From an uncultured Planctomycetales bacterium (GTDB lineage: Bacteria; Planctomycetota; Planctomycetia; Isosphaerales; Isosphaeraceae): a stretch of DNA of 40,510 bases. Made by a program: the position numbers and the translations under genes. Position 1 is the stretch's first letter. Each line of letters begins with the position of its first letter. The stretch lies in assembly GCA_937907525.1 (NCBI GenBank), contig CALCIB010000366.1, forward strand, positions 1 to 40,510, in the 5' to 3' direction. Shown here one piece after another: positions 23,989 through 31,881 of this stretch. The notes beneath the pieces were generated by a model. It ran no database searches. It worked only from the letters and a program-made list of their open reading frames with translations, and had not been told where the DNA came from.

Positions 23989-25050
23989 TCAGTACGAGTC
24001 GGAGCTGATGATCTCGCCGCCGCCGATGGAGTTGAGCGCCCACCAGGTCGGGCCGCTGATGCTGTTCTTGATGAACCGCACGCTGCCGTCGCCGAAGAGC
24101 ATGTTGAGGCCGCCGGCGTGCTTGCTCCCCATGACGTAGGCGTAGGGAAGCTTCATGTTGCCGCAAGGGCCGCCGCACTGGGCGGAGTTGGGCGGGGCGT
24201 TGGGCATCACCGAGGTGTAGTCGCGCCACTCCGGCCCCAGGCCGACCTGCGCGGCGATCGTCGCCCCCAGCGGGGGCGGGGGATACGCCGCGCCGTCGGT
24301 GGAGGTCAGGACGCCGGAGCCCCAGTAGGGCCCGTAGTAGTCGAGCATGTGGATCTGGGGCGACTCGCCGATCGCCACCGTGTTGGACAGGCCGTCGGTG
24401 ACCTCCATCAGTCGCGTGCTCACGTCGGCGATGAACATCGACCGCGTGCTGGTCACGAACCCCGGCAGGCTGCCGCCCCAGGCGCTGGGGTTGTAATACT
24501 CCATCCAGAGGCCCGTGCAGAAGACGTAGTTGCTCCGCCGGGCGTTGAGGCGGAAGAAGTAGGTGATCGGGTTGTCGGTGACGACGTTGGGGGGTTGGTC
24601 CGACGGGCAGGCGTAGATCGGCACCAGGCTGCCGACCACCGTGCTGTTGGCCGCGGCCTGACCCATCACGTTGACGTTGCCGCTGACGACCCAGTTGCTC
24701 GACGCCTGGCTGTAGTTGTAGGCGTTGGCCATCGCGGTCTGCTCGATGAACGGCAGCAGAAGCGCGAACCCCGTGGTGTTCAGGGTGCCGTTGACGCCGC
24801 CGTTGTTGCCGATGGCGGCGCCCGGCCAGATCTTCGACGGCGGGAAGCCCCCCATCGAACTCTCGTAGTTGGCCAGGCCCAGGCCGATCTGTTTCATGTT
24901 GTTGACGCACTGGGCGCGGCGGGCCGCCTCGCGGGCGGCCTGGACGGCGGGGAGCAACAGCGCGATCAGGACCGCGATGATGGCGATCACCACCAGCAGC
25001 TCGATCAACGTGAATCCCGAGGGGAAGCGGCGACGTGGCTGGGACTTCAT
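23989..25050 (-). CDS. DUF1559 pseudopilin-like protein 1
   Basis: A 353-residue protein with a type II secretion/type IV pilin N-terminus. A basic leader ends at G12 and is followed by FTLIELLVVIAIIAVLIAL, with Glu at mature position 5. QAAREAARRAQCVNNMKQIG follows. The DUF1559 body ends with the family motif H-x9-DG (KHAGGLNMLFGDGSVRF) and the closing strand ISSDSY. Planctomycetes have dozens of these. They are thought to build surface fibres or secretion pseudopili, without firm proof. It is the first gene of a four-gene unit (DUF1559, lipoprotein, DUF4091 B, DUF4091 A). Its promoter holds a copy of the site shared with the ROK gene. Confidence 0.93.
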   Translation of the reverse strand: MKSQPRRRFPSGFTLIELLVVIAIIAVLIALLLPAVQAAREAARRAQCVNNMKQIGLGLANYESSMGGFPPSKIWPGAAIGNNGGVNGTLNTTGFALLLPFIEQTAMANAYNYSQASSNWVVSGNVNVMGQAAANSTVVGSLVPIYACPSDQPPNVVTDNPITYFFRLNARRSNYVFCTGLWMEYYNPSAWGGSLPGFVTSTRSMFIADVSTRLMEVTDGLSNTVAIGESPQIHMLDYYGPYWGSGVLTSTDGAAYPPPPLGATIAAQVGLGPEWRDYTSVMPNAPPNSAQCGGPCGNMKLPYAYVMGSKHAGGLNMLFGDGSVRFIKNSISGPTWWALNSIGGGEIISSDSY

Positions 25051-25163
25051 GATCCACCCTCACCGAAAGAGAAAGGTACGACCGCTACGAAGACCGCGCG
25101 GGCGACGCCCGCCTGGGAGGCCGTCGTTCGCCGCGAGGGCCGCAGCGGGCGCCGGCTTCCGCA

Positions 25164-25193
25164 TTTATATTTCATTTATGGAAATAACGTCAA
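25164..25193 (-). promoter_or_regulatory. Promoter of DUF1559 gene 1 and the DUF4091 pair
   Basis: TTGACG (25193-25188), an 18-base spacer and TATAAA (25169-25164, 5 of 6) on the minus strand. It is a strong A/T island in GC-rich DNA. The operator at 25168-25186 fills the spacer and overlaps the -10. Confidence 0.75.
25168..25186. promoter_or_regulatory. Operator O1: perfect TATTTC-N7-GAAATA
   Basis: Sequence TATTTCATTTATGGAAATA is a perfect 6-bp inverted repeat around 7 bases. It lies between the -35 and -10 boxes, the normal place for a repressor. Thirteen of its 19 positions are shared with O2 (26375) and O3 (26481). A/T-rich inverted repeats of this shape are typical of ROK repressors such as NagC and Mlc. 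Confidence 0.65.
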
Positions 25194-25220
25194 GGGTCCG
25201 GCTCGTTTTCTTCGCGTCCG

Positions 25221-26279
25221 TCAGTACGAGTCGGCGCTGACGACCTCGCCCCCCTTGATCGTGTTGACGGCCCACCACGTCTGGCCGCTGATGCTGTTCT
25301 TGATGAACCGCACGCTGCCGTCGCCGAAGAGCATGTTGAGGCCGCCGGGGTGCTTGCTCCCCATGACGTTGGCGTAAAGGGTCTTGACGTTGCCGCAAGG
25401 GCCGCCGCACTGCACGGCGTTCGGCGGGGCGTTGGGGAGGGTGGTCGTGTAGTCGCGCCACTCGGGTCCCAGGCCGATGTTGGGGACGATCTGGTTGACC
25501 AGGGGCGGCGGCGGGTAGACGTTGCCGTTGGTGGAGGTGTGCGTCCCCGACCCCCAGAAGGGGCCGAAGGAGGACGCGAGGTGGACCTGGGGGCTCTCGC
25601 CGACCATCGCCGTGTTGGACAGGCCGTCGGTGACCTCCGCCAGCCTCGTGCTCGTGTCGGTGATGAACATCCCCCGCGACGAGTCGACGTAGCCCGGCAG
25701 CGAGCCCCCCCAGGCGTAGGGTCCGTAATACTCCATCCACAGGGTCGAGCAGAGGAAGTAGTTGCTCCGCCGCGCGTTGACCGCGTAGTAGATCTGGTCC
25801 GTCGAGTTCTGAAGGGGGGGCGGTTGGTCGGACGGGCAGGCGTAGGCGGGGACGAGCGTGCCGATGACCGTGCTGTTGACCGCGGCGTTGCCGATGACGA
25901 CGGTGTTCGGCCCGATGAAGGAGTTGCTCGACGCCTGGCTGAAGTTGTAGGCGTTGACCAGTTGGGTCTGCTCCAGGAAGCCCAGGATCAGGGTGAATCC
26001 GGTGGTGTTCAACACCCCGTAGATCCCGCCGTTGTTGCCGATGCCCGACCCGGACCAGATCTTCGGCGGCGGGAACGCCGAATTCGCGTTCTCGTAATTC
26101 ATCAACGCCAGCCCGATCTGCTTCATGTTGTTGACGCACTGGGCGCGACGGGCCGCCTCGCGGGCGGCCTGGACGGCGGGGAGCAACAGCGCGATCAGGA
26201 CCGCGATGATGGCGATCACCACCAACAACTCGATGAGCGTGAAGCCCGCGGCGAAACGACGGCGCGATCGAGAGTTCAT
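25221..26279 (-). CDS. DUF1559 pseudopilin-like protein 2
   Basis: A 352-residue paralogue of the adjacent DUF1559 protein. It has the same N-terminal pilin-like segment (cleavage after G12, Glu at mature position 5), the same QAAREAARRAQCVNNMKQIG and the same H-x9-DG end (KHPGGLNMLFGDGSVRF). The two differ mainly in the middle, for example VNAYNFSQASSNSFIGPN here and ANAYNYSQASSNWVVSGN in the other. The gene has its own promoter with operator O2. A second promoter (25164-25193) follows after its stop, so the two DUF1559 genes may be expressed separately as well as by read-through. No terminator hairpin was seen between them. Confidence 0.93.
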   Translation of the reverse strand: MNSRSRRRFAAGFTLIELLVVIAIIAVLIALLLPAVQAAREAARRAQCVNNMKQIGLALMNYENANSAFPPPKIWSGSGIGNNGGIYGVLNTTGFTLILGFLEQTQLVNAYNFSQASSNSFIGPNTVVIGNAAVNSTVIGTLVPAYACPSDQPPPLQNSTDQIYYAVNARRSNYFLCSTLWMEYYGPYAWGGSLPGYVDSSRGMFITDTSTRLAEVTDGLSNTAMVGESPQVHLASSFGPFWGSGTHTSTNGNVYPPPPLVNQIVPNIGLGPEWRDYTTTLPNAPPNAVQCGGPCGNVKTLYANVMGSKHPGGLNMLFGDGSVRFIKNSISGQTWWAVNTIKGGEVVSADSY

Positions 26280-26370
26280 GATCCATCCTCGTCGGAAAGG
26301 GTGAGGACGCGGACGTTACGAAGGGCACGGTCTCCGGCCGCCGGGAGCCGGGCGCCGGAGATTGATCGTT

Positions 26371-26400
26371 TTTATATTTCAGTTTTGGAAGTAATGTCAA
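26371..26400 (-). promoter_or_regulatory. Promoter of DUF1559 gene 2
   Basis: TTGACA (26400-26395, perfect), an 18-base spacer and TATAAA (26376-26371, 5 of 6) on the minus strand. The design matches that at 25164-25193, and operator O2 lies in the spacer. Confidence 0.75.
26375..26393. promoter_or_regulatory. Operator O2: TATTTC-N7-GAAGTA
   Basis: Sequence TATTTCAGTTTTGGAAGTA has one mismatch from perfect symmetry. It occupies the same place in its promoter as O1 and agrees with O3 at 14 of 19 bases. Confidence 0.6.
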
Positions 26401-26455
26401 GGGGTCGTCCGATTTTTCGGTCGGGGCCGCGACCGCCGTCGAAACGGCTGGCGTC

Positions 26456-26484
26456 TTGACATCGAGTGGGGCCGAGATTATCTT
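26456..26484 (+). promoter_or_regulatory. Promoter of the ROK-led catabolic operon
   Basis: TTGACA (26456-26461, perfect), a 17-base spacer and TATCTT (26479-26484, 4 of 6). It faces away from the DUF1559-2 promoter, with 55 bases between the two -35 boxes. Both lie in the 352-base gap 26280-26631, where no other feature was seen. The predicted start point near 26491 rules out the ATG at 26491 as a normal start codon. Confidence 0.65.
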
Positions 26485-26499
26485 TCAGCAATGGAATTA
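26481..26499. promoter_or_regulatory. Operator O3 at the ROK promoter
   Basis: Sequence TCTTTCAGCAATGGAATTA matches O2 at 14 and O1 at 13 of 19 positions and keeps the core TTTCA-N4-TGGAA. It is less symmetric than O1. It overlaps the -10 box and the predicted transcription start, so binding should block the promoter. This fits autoregulation. Confidence 0.5.
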
Positions 26500-26631
26500 A
26501 ATCTCCCGTCGCTTCCGACGCAGGATTCGACCGCCGGGGCCTTCGCTGTTCCGCGGGGGGCGTCGGCGGTACATTCGCGTAGGCGCGCGGCCCCTCGACG
26601 GGGTCGGCGTTTCGGCGTGGGGGCCTGGGCG

Positions 26632-27930
26632 ATGGGACGGAAGTCGGCGAGGGTCGTGGCGGGCCGGGACGGTTTGTGGTTCCCGGCCGGCCGCAAGGTG
26701 ACCAAGCCGCGGTACAACCGGCAGTTGGTCTGCGCGGCGTTGCACCGCGAGGGGGCCGTGTCGCGGGCGGGGCTGCATCGGGCGACGGGGATTCCGATGT
26801 CGCGGCTCTCGGAGGTCTGCGGCGGCTTGATCCGCGACGGGCTGGTGCGGGAAAGCGTGGTGGCCCCCGCGGGGGGGAACGGCCGGGGACGGCCGCGGAC
26901 GCTTTTGGAGATCGAGCTGCGGGGACTGGCGGCGGCGGTGGTCCGTTACGATCAATCGACGATCGAGGCGTCGGTGGCCGACCTGGCCGGCGCCGTGCGT
27001 TGGCGGCGGCTCTGGGACGTCCCGTTCCGCGATCCGGAGGACACGCTGAGACGGGTGGCCGACGCGGCGCGGCGGGCGGCGGCGGCGGGCGTCGCCGCGG
27101 GTCTGCGGGTGGTCGCCGTGGGCGCGGCCGATCCGGGGACGGTCGACGTGGCGGCGGGGCGGTCGGTGCGGGCCGTGGGGATGCCCGGTTGGAGGAACGT
27201 CCCGGTGGTCGAGCGGTTGACGGACGTCGCGGGCCCGCGGGTGTTCATCGACCGCGGCGACGGCTGGCAGGCGCTGGGGGAGGTGACCTTCGGCGCCGGC
27301 AAGGGGGCCAAGCACGCCGTCTTCGCGACGTTGCTGGAGGGGATCGGCGGCGGGATCGTCGAGGACGGGCGGCTGCTCTCCGGCCGCGACGGCTCGGCCG
27401 GCGAACTCGGCCACACCCGGGTCTCCGACGACGGGCCGCCTTGCGGCTGCGGCGGCCGGGGCTGCCTGGAGGCCCATCTGGCGCCGGCGCGGTTGGTCGC
27501 GCTCTGGCGGGACGAGGACGCCGACGCCCCGGCGCCCGACGCCGACCGCCGCTTCCCCGAGATGCTGGCCGCCGCCCGCGACGGCGACTCCGGGGCTCGG
27601 ACGATCCTCGCCGAGGCCGCCGGCAGGCTGGCCCGCGGGCTGGGGAACGTCGTCAGCCTCTTGAACCCCGAGCGGATCATCCTCGGCGGCCGGTTCGTCG
27701 AGGCCGGCGACGCGATCCTCGCCCCCCTGAAGGCCGAGCTTCCCAAGTACGCCTTGCCCGAGCTGCTCCGCGGCGTCGACGTCCGACTCGCCGAGTTGGG
27801 CGACGCCTCGACGGCGCTGGGCGTGGCCGCCCACGTCCGCGAACGCCTCTTCGCCCTCCCCGCCGCGACCGATCGGCCGGCGGGCGCCGGGGCGGCGCGG
27901 CGGGCCGACCGCGACGGAGACGATTCATGA
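26632..27930 (+). CDS. ROK family transcriptional regulator
   Basis: A 432-residue NagC/XylR-type regulator. The N-terminal winged helix-turn-helix is at about 20-75 (YNRQLVCAALHREGAVSRAG; IPMSRLSEVCGGLIRDGLV). The rest is the ROK sugar-kinase fold: GAADPGTVDV, then GEVTFGAGKG, LLEGIGGGIV and GSAGELGHT. The zinc-site cysteines are C271, C273 and C278 in CGCGGRGCLE. ROK regulators bind a sugar or sugar derivative and release or load onto A/T-rich operators. The start at 26632 is preferred; an in-frame ATG at 26491 falls at the predicted transcription start. The stop overlaps the next gene by 4 bases, and operator O3 sits in its own promoter. Confidence 0.9.
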   Translation: MGRKSARVVAGRDGLWFPAGRKVTKPRYNRQLVCAALHREGAVSRAGLHRATGIPMSRLSEVCGGLIRDGLVRESVVAPAGGNGRGRPRTLLEIELRGLAAAVVRYDQSTIEASVADLAGAVRWRRLWDVPFRDPEDTLRRVADAARRAAAAGVAAGLRVVAVGAADPGTVDVAAGRSVRAVGMPGWRNVPVVERLTDVAGPRVFIDRGDGWQALGEVTFGAGKGAKHAVFATLLEGIGGGIVEDGRLLSGRDGSAGELGHTRVSDDGPPCGCGGRGCLEAHLAPARLVALWRDEDADAPAPDADRRFPEMLAAARDGDSGARTILAEAAGRLARGLGNVVSLLNPERIILGGRFVEAGDAILAPLKAELPKYALPELLRGVDVRLAELGDASTALGVAAHVRERLFALPAATDRPAGAGAARRADRDGDDS

Positions 27931-29033
27931 ACATCAAAATCCGATCGATCGAGGCCCGGATCGTCGACCACCCCGTCCGGAGCGACGGGGCGATCGTCTC
28001 GTTCCTGGGCCGGCACGAGGCGTCGCGGTACGTCACGGTCGTCGCGACCGACGCCGACGGCGCGAAAGGCTTCGGCGAGGCCGCCACCGCGCCGATCTGG
28101 AGCGGCGAATCGGCCGAGACCGCCCGCTGGACGATCGAGGAGTTCCTGGCCCCCAAACTCGTCGGCGCGACCTTCGACCGCCCGGCCGACGCCCTGGCCG
28201 TCATGGACGCGGCGCTGCACGCCAACGGGTTCGCCAAGTCCGCGGTCGACGTCGCGATCTGGGACCTGGCGGCGCGGAGGATGGGCGTCTCGGTGGCGAG
28301 CCTGATCGCCGACCGCGTCCCGCGGCCGTGGATCCCCAGCCGGGTCAGCATCGGCGTCTACCCGCCGGACGAGACCGTCCGCCTGGCCCGCGAGTTCCAC
28401 GCCCGCGGAGTCCGCACGCTCAAGTTCAAGACCGGCAAGCCGGGCCTGGACGATGTCGCGAGGCTGCGGGCCGTCCGCGACGCCCTGGGTCCCGAGCCGG
28501 TCTTCACCGTCGACGCCAACGGCGCGTATCCGACGGCCGACGCCGCCGTCCGCGCGATCGAGGAGCTATTGCCGTTCGACCTGGCGCTGGTCGAGCAGCC
28601 GACGCCGCGCGACCGGCTCGGCATGCTCGCGGAGGTCCGCCGCCGGACGCCCGTCCCGATCCTGGTCGACGAGGCCGTCTTCACCCCGGGAGACCTGGAG
28701 GAGGCGATCGACCTGGACGCCTTCGACGTCCTGTCCATCTATCCCGGCAAGAACGGCGGCTTCTCGCATTCGTTGGCGATGGCCAAGCGGGCGCAAGCCG
28801 CGGGCAAGTGTTGCGCCATCGGCTCCAACCTGGAGACCGACCTGGGGCAAGCGGCGATGGTCGTCCTGGCCGCCAGCCTCTCGGCGTTCCCGGCGGAGAA
28901 GTACGCCTGCGACCTGATGGCCGCGCTGTTCTACGACCGATCGGCGACCGACCCGCCGATCCGATGGCGCGACGGCGGCGTCGAGACGCCGACCGGCCCC
29001 GGCTTCGGCGTCGTCCCCGCGGAGGGCCCCTGA
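27927..29033 (+). CDS. Enolase-superfamily enzyme, muconate-lactonizing-enzyme type
   Basis: A 368-residue enzyme with the capping domain first and the barrel after about residue 130. All active-site elements are present: K166-F-K168 on the second barrel strand, metal ligands D196 (TVDANGAY), E223 (LVEQPTP) and D248 (LVDEAVF), and K275 (YPGKNGG) on the opposite side. The paired lysines place it with the MLE subgroup (cycloisomerases, epimerases, OSBS-type). Most acid-sugar dehydratases use a His-Asp pair instead. It abstracts a proton next to a carboxylate. The substrate is unknown; the operon suggests a sugar acid or lactone. Its ATG overlaps the ROK stop (ATGA). Confidence 0.88.
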   Translation: MNIKIRSIEARIVDHPVRSDGAIVSFLGRHEASRYVTVVATDADGAKGFGEAATAPIWSGESAETARWTIEEFLAPKLVGATFDRPADALAVMDAALHANGFAKSAVDVAIWDLAARRMGVSVASLIADRVPRPWIPSRVSIGVYPPDETVRLAREFHARGVRTLKFKTGKPGLDDVARLRAVRDALGPEPVFTVDANGAYPTADAAVRAIEELLPFDLALVEQPTPRDRLGMLAEVRRRTPVPILVDEAVFTPGDLEEAIDLDAFDVLSIYPGKNGGFSHSLAMAKRAQAAGKCCAIGSNLETDLGQAAMVVLAASLSAFPAEKYACDLMAALFYDRSATDPPIRWRDGGVETPTGPGFGVVPAEGP

Positions 29034-29034
29034 C

Positions 29035-29760
29035 GTGATCGACGCGCACGCGATGCTCGGCGACGAGACCTATTTGAGGCTCGACGCCGACGAACTGCTC
29101 AGGCGGATGGACGCCGCCGGGGTCGACCTGGCCGTCGCCCGGCCGATGGGCGCCGGCATGGTCGTCGACCACCGGGCCGGCAACGACCTGGTCCTCAAGG
29201 CCGGCCCCCGAATCCGAGGGCTGGCGACCGTCAACCCCTGGTGGGGCCCGAAGGCGCTCGACGAGCTGGCCCGATGCCGGGACCTGGGCGCCGTCGGCCT
29301 GTTCCTGGACCCGGCGCGACAGGGCTTCTTCCCGACCGAGCCGGTGGCGACGCCCGTCCTCGCCCGCGCCGCCGAGTACGGCTGGCCCGTCATGATGAAG
29401 ACCGGCGCGTATGTTTACGCGGACATCCTGGCGTTGGCGGAGGTCGCCCGCGACTTCCCCGGGACGACGTTCGTCGCCGGCTTCGGCGGCTTCGCCGACC
29501 AGTGGTTCGAGCTGCCGATGGCGATGCGGAACGCCCCCAACCTGATGCTCGACGCCTCGATGATGTGGGGCGCCGGGATCCAGCAGATCGTCGACCGCCA
29601 CGGCGCCGGGCGGGTGCTGTTCGGCTCCGCCGAGCCCCGGAACCGCTACGCCGTCGTCCTGAAGGCGATCGAGCGGCGGGGGCTCGACGAGTCGTCCCGT
29701 CGCGCGGTCCTGCACGACAACGCCGCCCGCGTCTTCAAGCTGGAGGGAGGCCGGCCGTGA
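29035..29760 (+). CDS. Amidohydrolase-like protein that has lost its metal ligands
   Basis: A 241-residue protein of the amidohydrolase-2 (ACMSD-like) fold. GTG start; GGAGGG lies 8 bases upstream. Compared with the intact neighbour at 29757, the key residues are gone. The HxH motif is H5-A-M7 (AHAM), and the middle strand reads VMMKTG where VLFHDG is expected (K122). The VAGFGG strand has G149 at the place of the conserved His, and GSAEP has A199 where GSDxP carries the metal Asp. It is therefore probably inactive as a metallohydrolase and may be a regulatory or structural partner of the next protein. The fold is otherwise whole (NPWWGPKALDELARC; NAARVFKLEG) and it has no frameshift. The stop overlaps the next start (GTGA). 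Confidence 0.75.
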   Translation: MIDAHAMLGDETYLRLDADELLRRMDAAGVDLAVARPMGAGMVVDHRAGNDLVLKAGPRIRGLATVNPWWGPKALDELARCRDLGAVGLFLDPARQGFFPTEPVATPVLARAAEYGWPVMMKTGAYVYADILALAEVARDFPGTTFVAGFGGFADQWFELPMAMRNAPNLMLDASMMWGAGIQQIVDRHGAGRVLFGSAEPRNRYAVVLKAIERRGLDESSRRAVLHDNAARVFKLEGGRP

Positions 29761-30515
29761 GGATCATCGACTTCCACGCCCACCTGGACGAACGCTGGCT
29801 GCACAAGCCGATCCCCGACGCCTCCCACATGGTCGCGGCCATGGACCGCCTCGGCGTGGCGCAAACGTGCGTCTACACGATGATGGGATTCTACGCCGAG
29901 ACGCCCCGCAACAACGACCTGCTCCTGGAGCGCTCCCAGCGCCATCCCGACCGCCTGATTCCGTTCGTCACCGTCGACCCCAAGGAAGGCCCGGCGGCCG
30001 TCGACGAGTTGGAGCGATGTTTGGAGCGACCGGAGTTCCGGGGGATCAAGTTCCATCCCTGGCTTCAGGCGTTCGCCCCGAGCATGCTCGAGGAGACGAT
30101 GGTCGCGATCCTCAAGGTCGCGGCGCGGACGGACACGCCGGTCCTGTTCCACGACGGGACGCCACCCTATTCGACGACGTTCCAGATCGCCGATCTGGCC
30201 CGCTGGGTGCCGGAGGCGAAGGTCTTCCTCGGCCACGCCGGGCTGGCCGATTACGTCGACCCCGCGGCGCGGCTGCTCCGCGACGTCCCCAACCTTTACG
30301 GCTGCTACTGCGGCTCCAGACCCGGCGACCTCGTCCATCTGATCGAGACCGCCGGGGCCGATAAAATCACGTTCGGGTCGGACTTCGACCCCGGATCCTG
30401 GGAACTCCTGGCCGAGCGGCTCGACAACACGATCGAGGCCGGCCTTTCACCCGAAGACCTGGAGGCCGTCCTGTGGCGCAACGCGGAGCGAACCCTCCGG
30501 CCGTCGAGCCGCTGA
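29757..30515 (+). CDS. Amidohydrolase family metal-dependent hydrolase, intact
   Basis: A 252-residue TIM-barrel hydrolase of the amidohydrolase-2 family. Metal ligands are complete: H7-A-H9 (IDFHAHLDE), the His of VLFHDGT, the His of FLGHAGLADY and the Asp of TFGSDFDPG. GIKFHPWLQ is also typical. Members open lactones, decarboxylate or hydrolyse C-N bonds; several sugar lactonases belong to this group. GTG start with GGAGGGAGG upstream. It overlaps the preceding degenerate paralogue by 4 bases and the following gene by 43 bases. Confidence 0.85.
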   Translation: MRIIDFHAHLDERWLHKPIPDASHMVAAMDRLGVAQTCVYTMMGFYAETPRNNDLLLERSQRHPDRLIPFVTVDPKEGPAAVDELERCLERPEFRGIKFHPWLQAFAPSMLEETMVAILKVAARTDTPVLFHDGTPPYSTTFQIADLARWVPEAKVFLGHAGLADYVDPAARLLRDVPNLYGCYCGSRPGDLVHLIETAGADKITFGSDFDPGSWELLAERLDNTIEAGLSPEDLEAVLWRNAERTLRPSSR

Positions 30516-31012
30516 GCCCGTCGCGCCGGAACCCCTTCGACAAGGTCCGCCAACCCCGCCGCGCGGAGCTGTGGGAACTGTTGGTGGCCCGCGACAACGA
30601 GGCGTTCGCCGCTCTCGACTGGGCGCCGGTGGCCGACGACTTCTGGCCGGAACGGTTCGAGGGGATCTCCGCCCTCGGCTCGCTCGACCCGGCCGACTGG
30701 ACGCTGGCCTACCCGAGCCTGGAGTCGTACCGCGACGACTGGCTGCGGATGGCCCGGAACTTCCTGGACGTCCCGCTGGCCGACGGCGACCACCTGGGGC
30801 TGCTGTACGCCATGACCACGCTCGACCGTTTCGAGTTCGACGGCGACCGCGCCCTGGTCTGGAAGCGGTTCCGGGCCGAGGCCCCGCTTCGGGACGGCGG
30901 CTTCTGGACGATCGCGTCGCAATCGCTGTTCCGACTCCACCGCGACGGCGACCGCTGGCGGATCGCCGGGTTCGTGGGCTACCTTCCCTTGCCGACGGAG
31001 GCCGAGGCGTGA
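30473..31012 (+). CDS. Conserved-looking protein of unknown function
   Basis: A 179-residue protein that I do not recognise. It has no signal peptide or membrane segment. The body begins at NPFDKVRQPRRAELWELLVARDNEAF and continues with WAPVADDFWPERFEGI, TLAYPSLESYRDDWLRMA and FRLHRDGDRWRIAGFVGYLP at the end. The arrangement of helices followed by a curved sheet hints at an NTF2-like fold, which is a guess. The proposed GTG start has GGAGG 7 bases upstream but lies inside the preceding gene. A later start would shorten it by up to about 50 residues. Its place between amidohydrolase genes, with GTGA overlap to the next, says it belongs to the pathway. Confidence 0.7.
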   Translation: MAQRGANPPAVEPLSPSRRNPFDKVRQPRRAELWELLVARDNEAFAALDWAPVADDFWPERFEGISALGSLDPADWTLAYPSLESYRDDWLRMARNFLDVPLADGDHLGLLYAMTTLDRFEFDGDRALVWKRFRAEAPLRDGGFWTIASQSLFRLHRDGDRWRIAGFVGYLPLPTEAEA

Positions 31013-31881
31013 TCGTCGACGTCCACTCCCACTGCTGGCCGCGGGCCGACTGCTTCACCCCGGCGTTCCAGGCCGACGCCCGCCGGATGCGGCTGGGTCC
31101 CGTCGACCTGGTCACCAGGTTCGACGACTACTGGAACGCCACCGGCGGCGAGGACGTCGTATCGATCGTCTTCGGCGGCAAGGCCCGGCTCTCCGGCGTC
31201 TGGATCGACGACGACGAGGTGGCCGCCTGGGTCGCCCGCGACCCGTCGCGGACGATCGGCTTCATGTCGCTCGACCCCACCCAGCCCGGCTGGGAGGACG
31301 AGATGCGCGACGGCCGCGAACGCCTGGGCCTCAAGGGGATCAAGCTCCTCTCCATGTACGCCGGGTTTTACCCGCACGAGGAGCGGCTCGACCCGCTCTG
31401 GCGCTACGCCGCGAAACACGGCCTGCCCGTGCTCTTGCACGCCGGGACCACCTTCGTCTCGGTCGCGCCGATCGACTGCACCCTGCCGCGACACCTGGAC
31501 GCCGTGGCGATCAAGCATCCCGACGTGAAGATCATCATGGCGCACCTGGGACACCCCTACGAGGGGGAGACGGTCGCCGTGATCCGCAAGCACCCCAACG
31601 TCTTCGCCGACGTCAGCGCGCTGTTCTACCGGCCCTGGCAGTTGTTCCATAGCTTGATGCTGGTCCACGAGTACAACGTCTGGGACAAGGTCCTCTTCGG
31701 CACCGACTTCCCGGTGACGACCGTCGCCGAGACGGTCGCCGGCCTTCGAAGCCTGGCCGAGGTCCGGATCGACCGTTTCGGCCTGCCCGCCGAACAGATC
31801 GAGCGATTGATTTATCGAGACGCGCTGGCGCTTCTGGGCCTGGAGCGGCCGAGGCCGGCGGCTGGGGAGGGGCGCGCGTGA
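31009..31881 (+). CDS. Amidohydrolase family metal-dependent hydrolase, second intact copy
   Basis: A 290-residue amidohydrolase-2 (ACMSD-like) protein. Ligands are complete: H6-S-H8 (VDVHSHCW), VLLHAGT, IMAHLGHPYEGE and LFGTDFPVTT. GLKGIKLLSMYAGFYPHEE fits the family strand that carries a conserved Lys. It is longer than the other intact copy and is not its close duplicate, so the two may perform different steps. GTG start at 31009 overlaps the previous stop, and its own stop overlaps the transporter start (GTGA). Confidence 0.85.
   Translation: MIVDVHSHCWPRADCFTPAFQADARRMRLGPVDLVTRFDDYWNATGGEDVVSIVFGGKARLSGVWIDDDEVAAWVARDPSRTIGFMSLDPTQPGWEDEMRDGRERLGLKGIKLLSMYAGFYPHEERLDPLWRYAAKHGLPVLLHAGTTFVSVAPIDCTLPRHLDAVAIKHPDVKIIMAHLGHPYEGETVAVIRKHPNVFADVSALFYRPWQLFHSLMLVHEYNVWDKVLFGTDFPVTTVAETVAGLRSLAEVRIDRFGLPAEQIERLIYRDALALLGLERPRPAAGEGRA

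Noticed and set aside
26491..26631. N-terminal extension of the ROK gene starting at ATG 26491
   Set aside because: The ATG coincides with the predicted transcription start and operator O3, and the extra 47 residues precede the normal winged-helix start without resemblance to the family.
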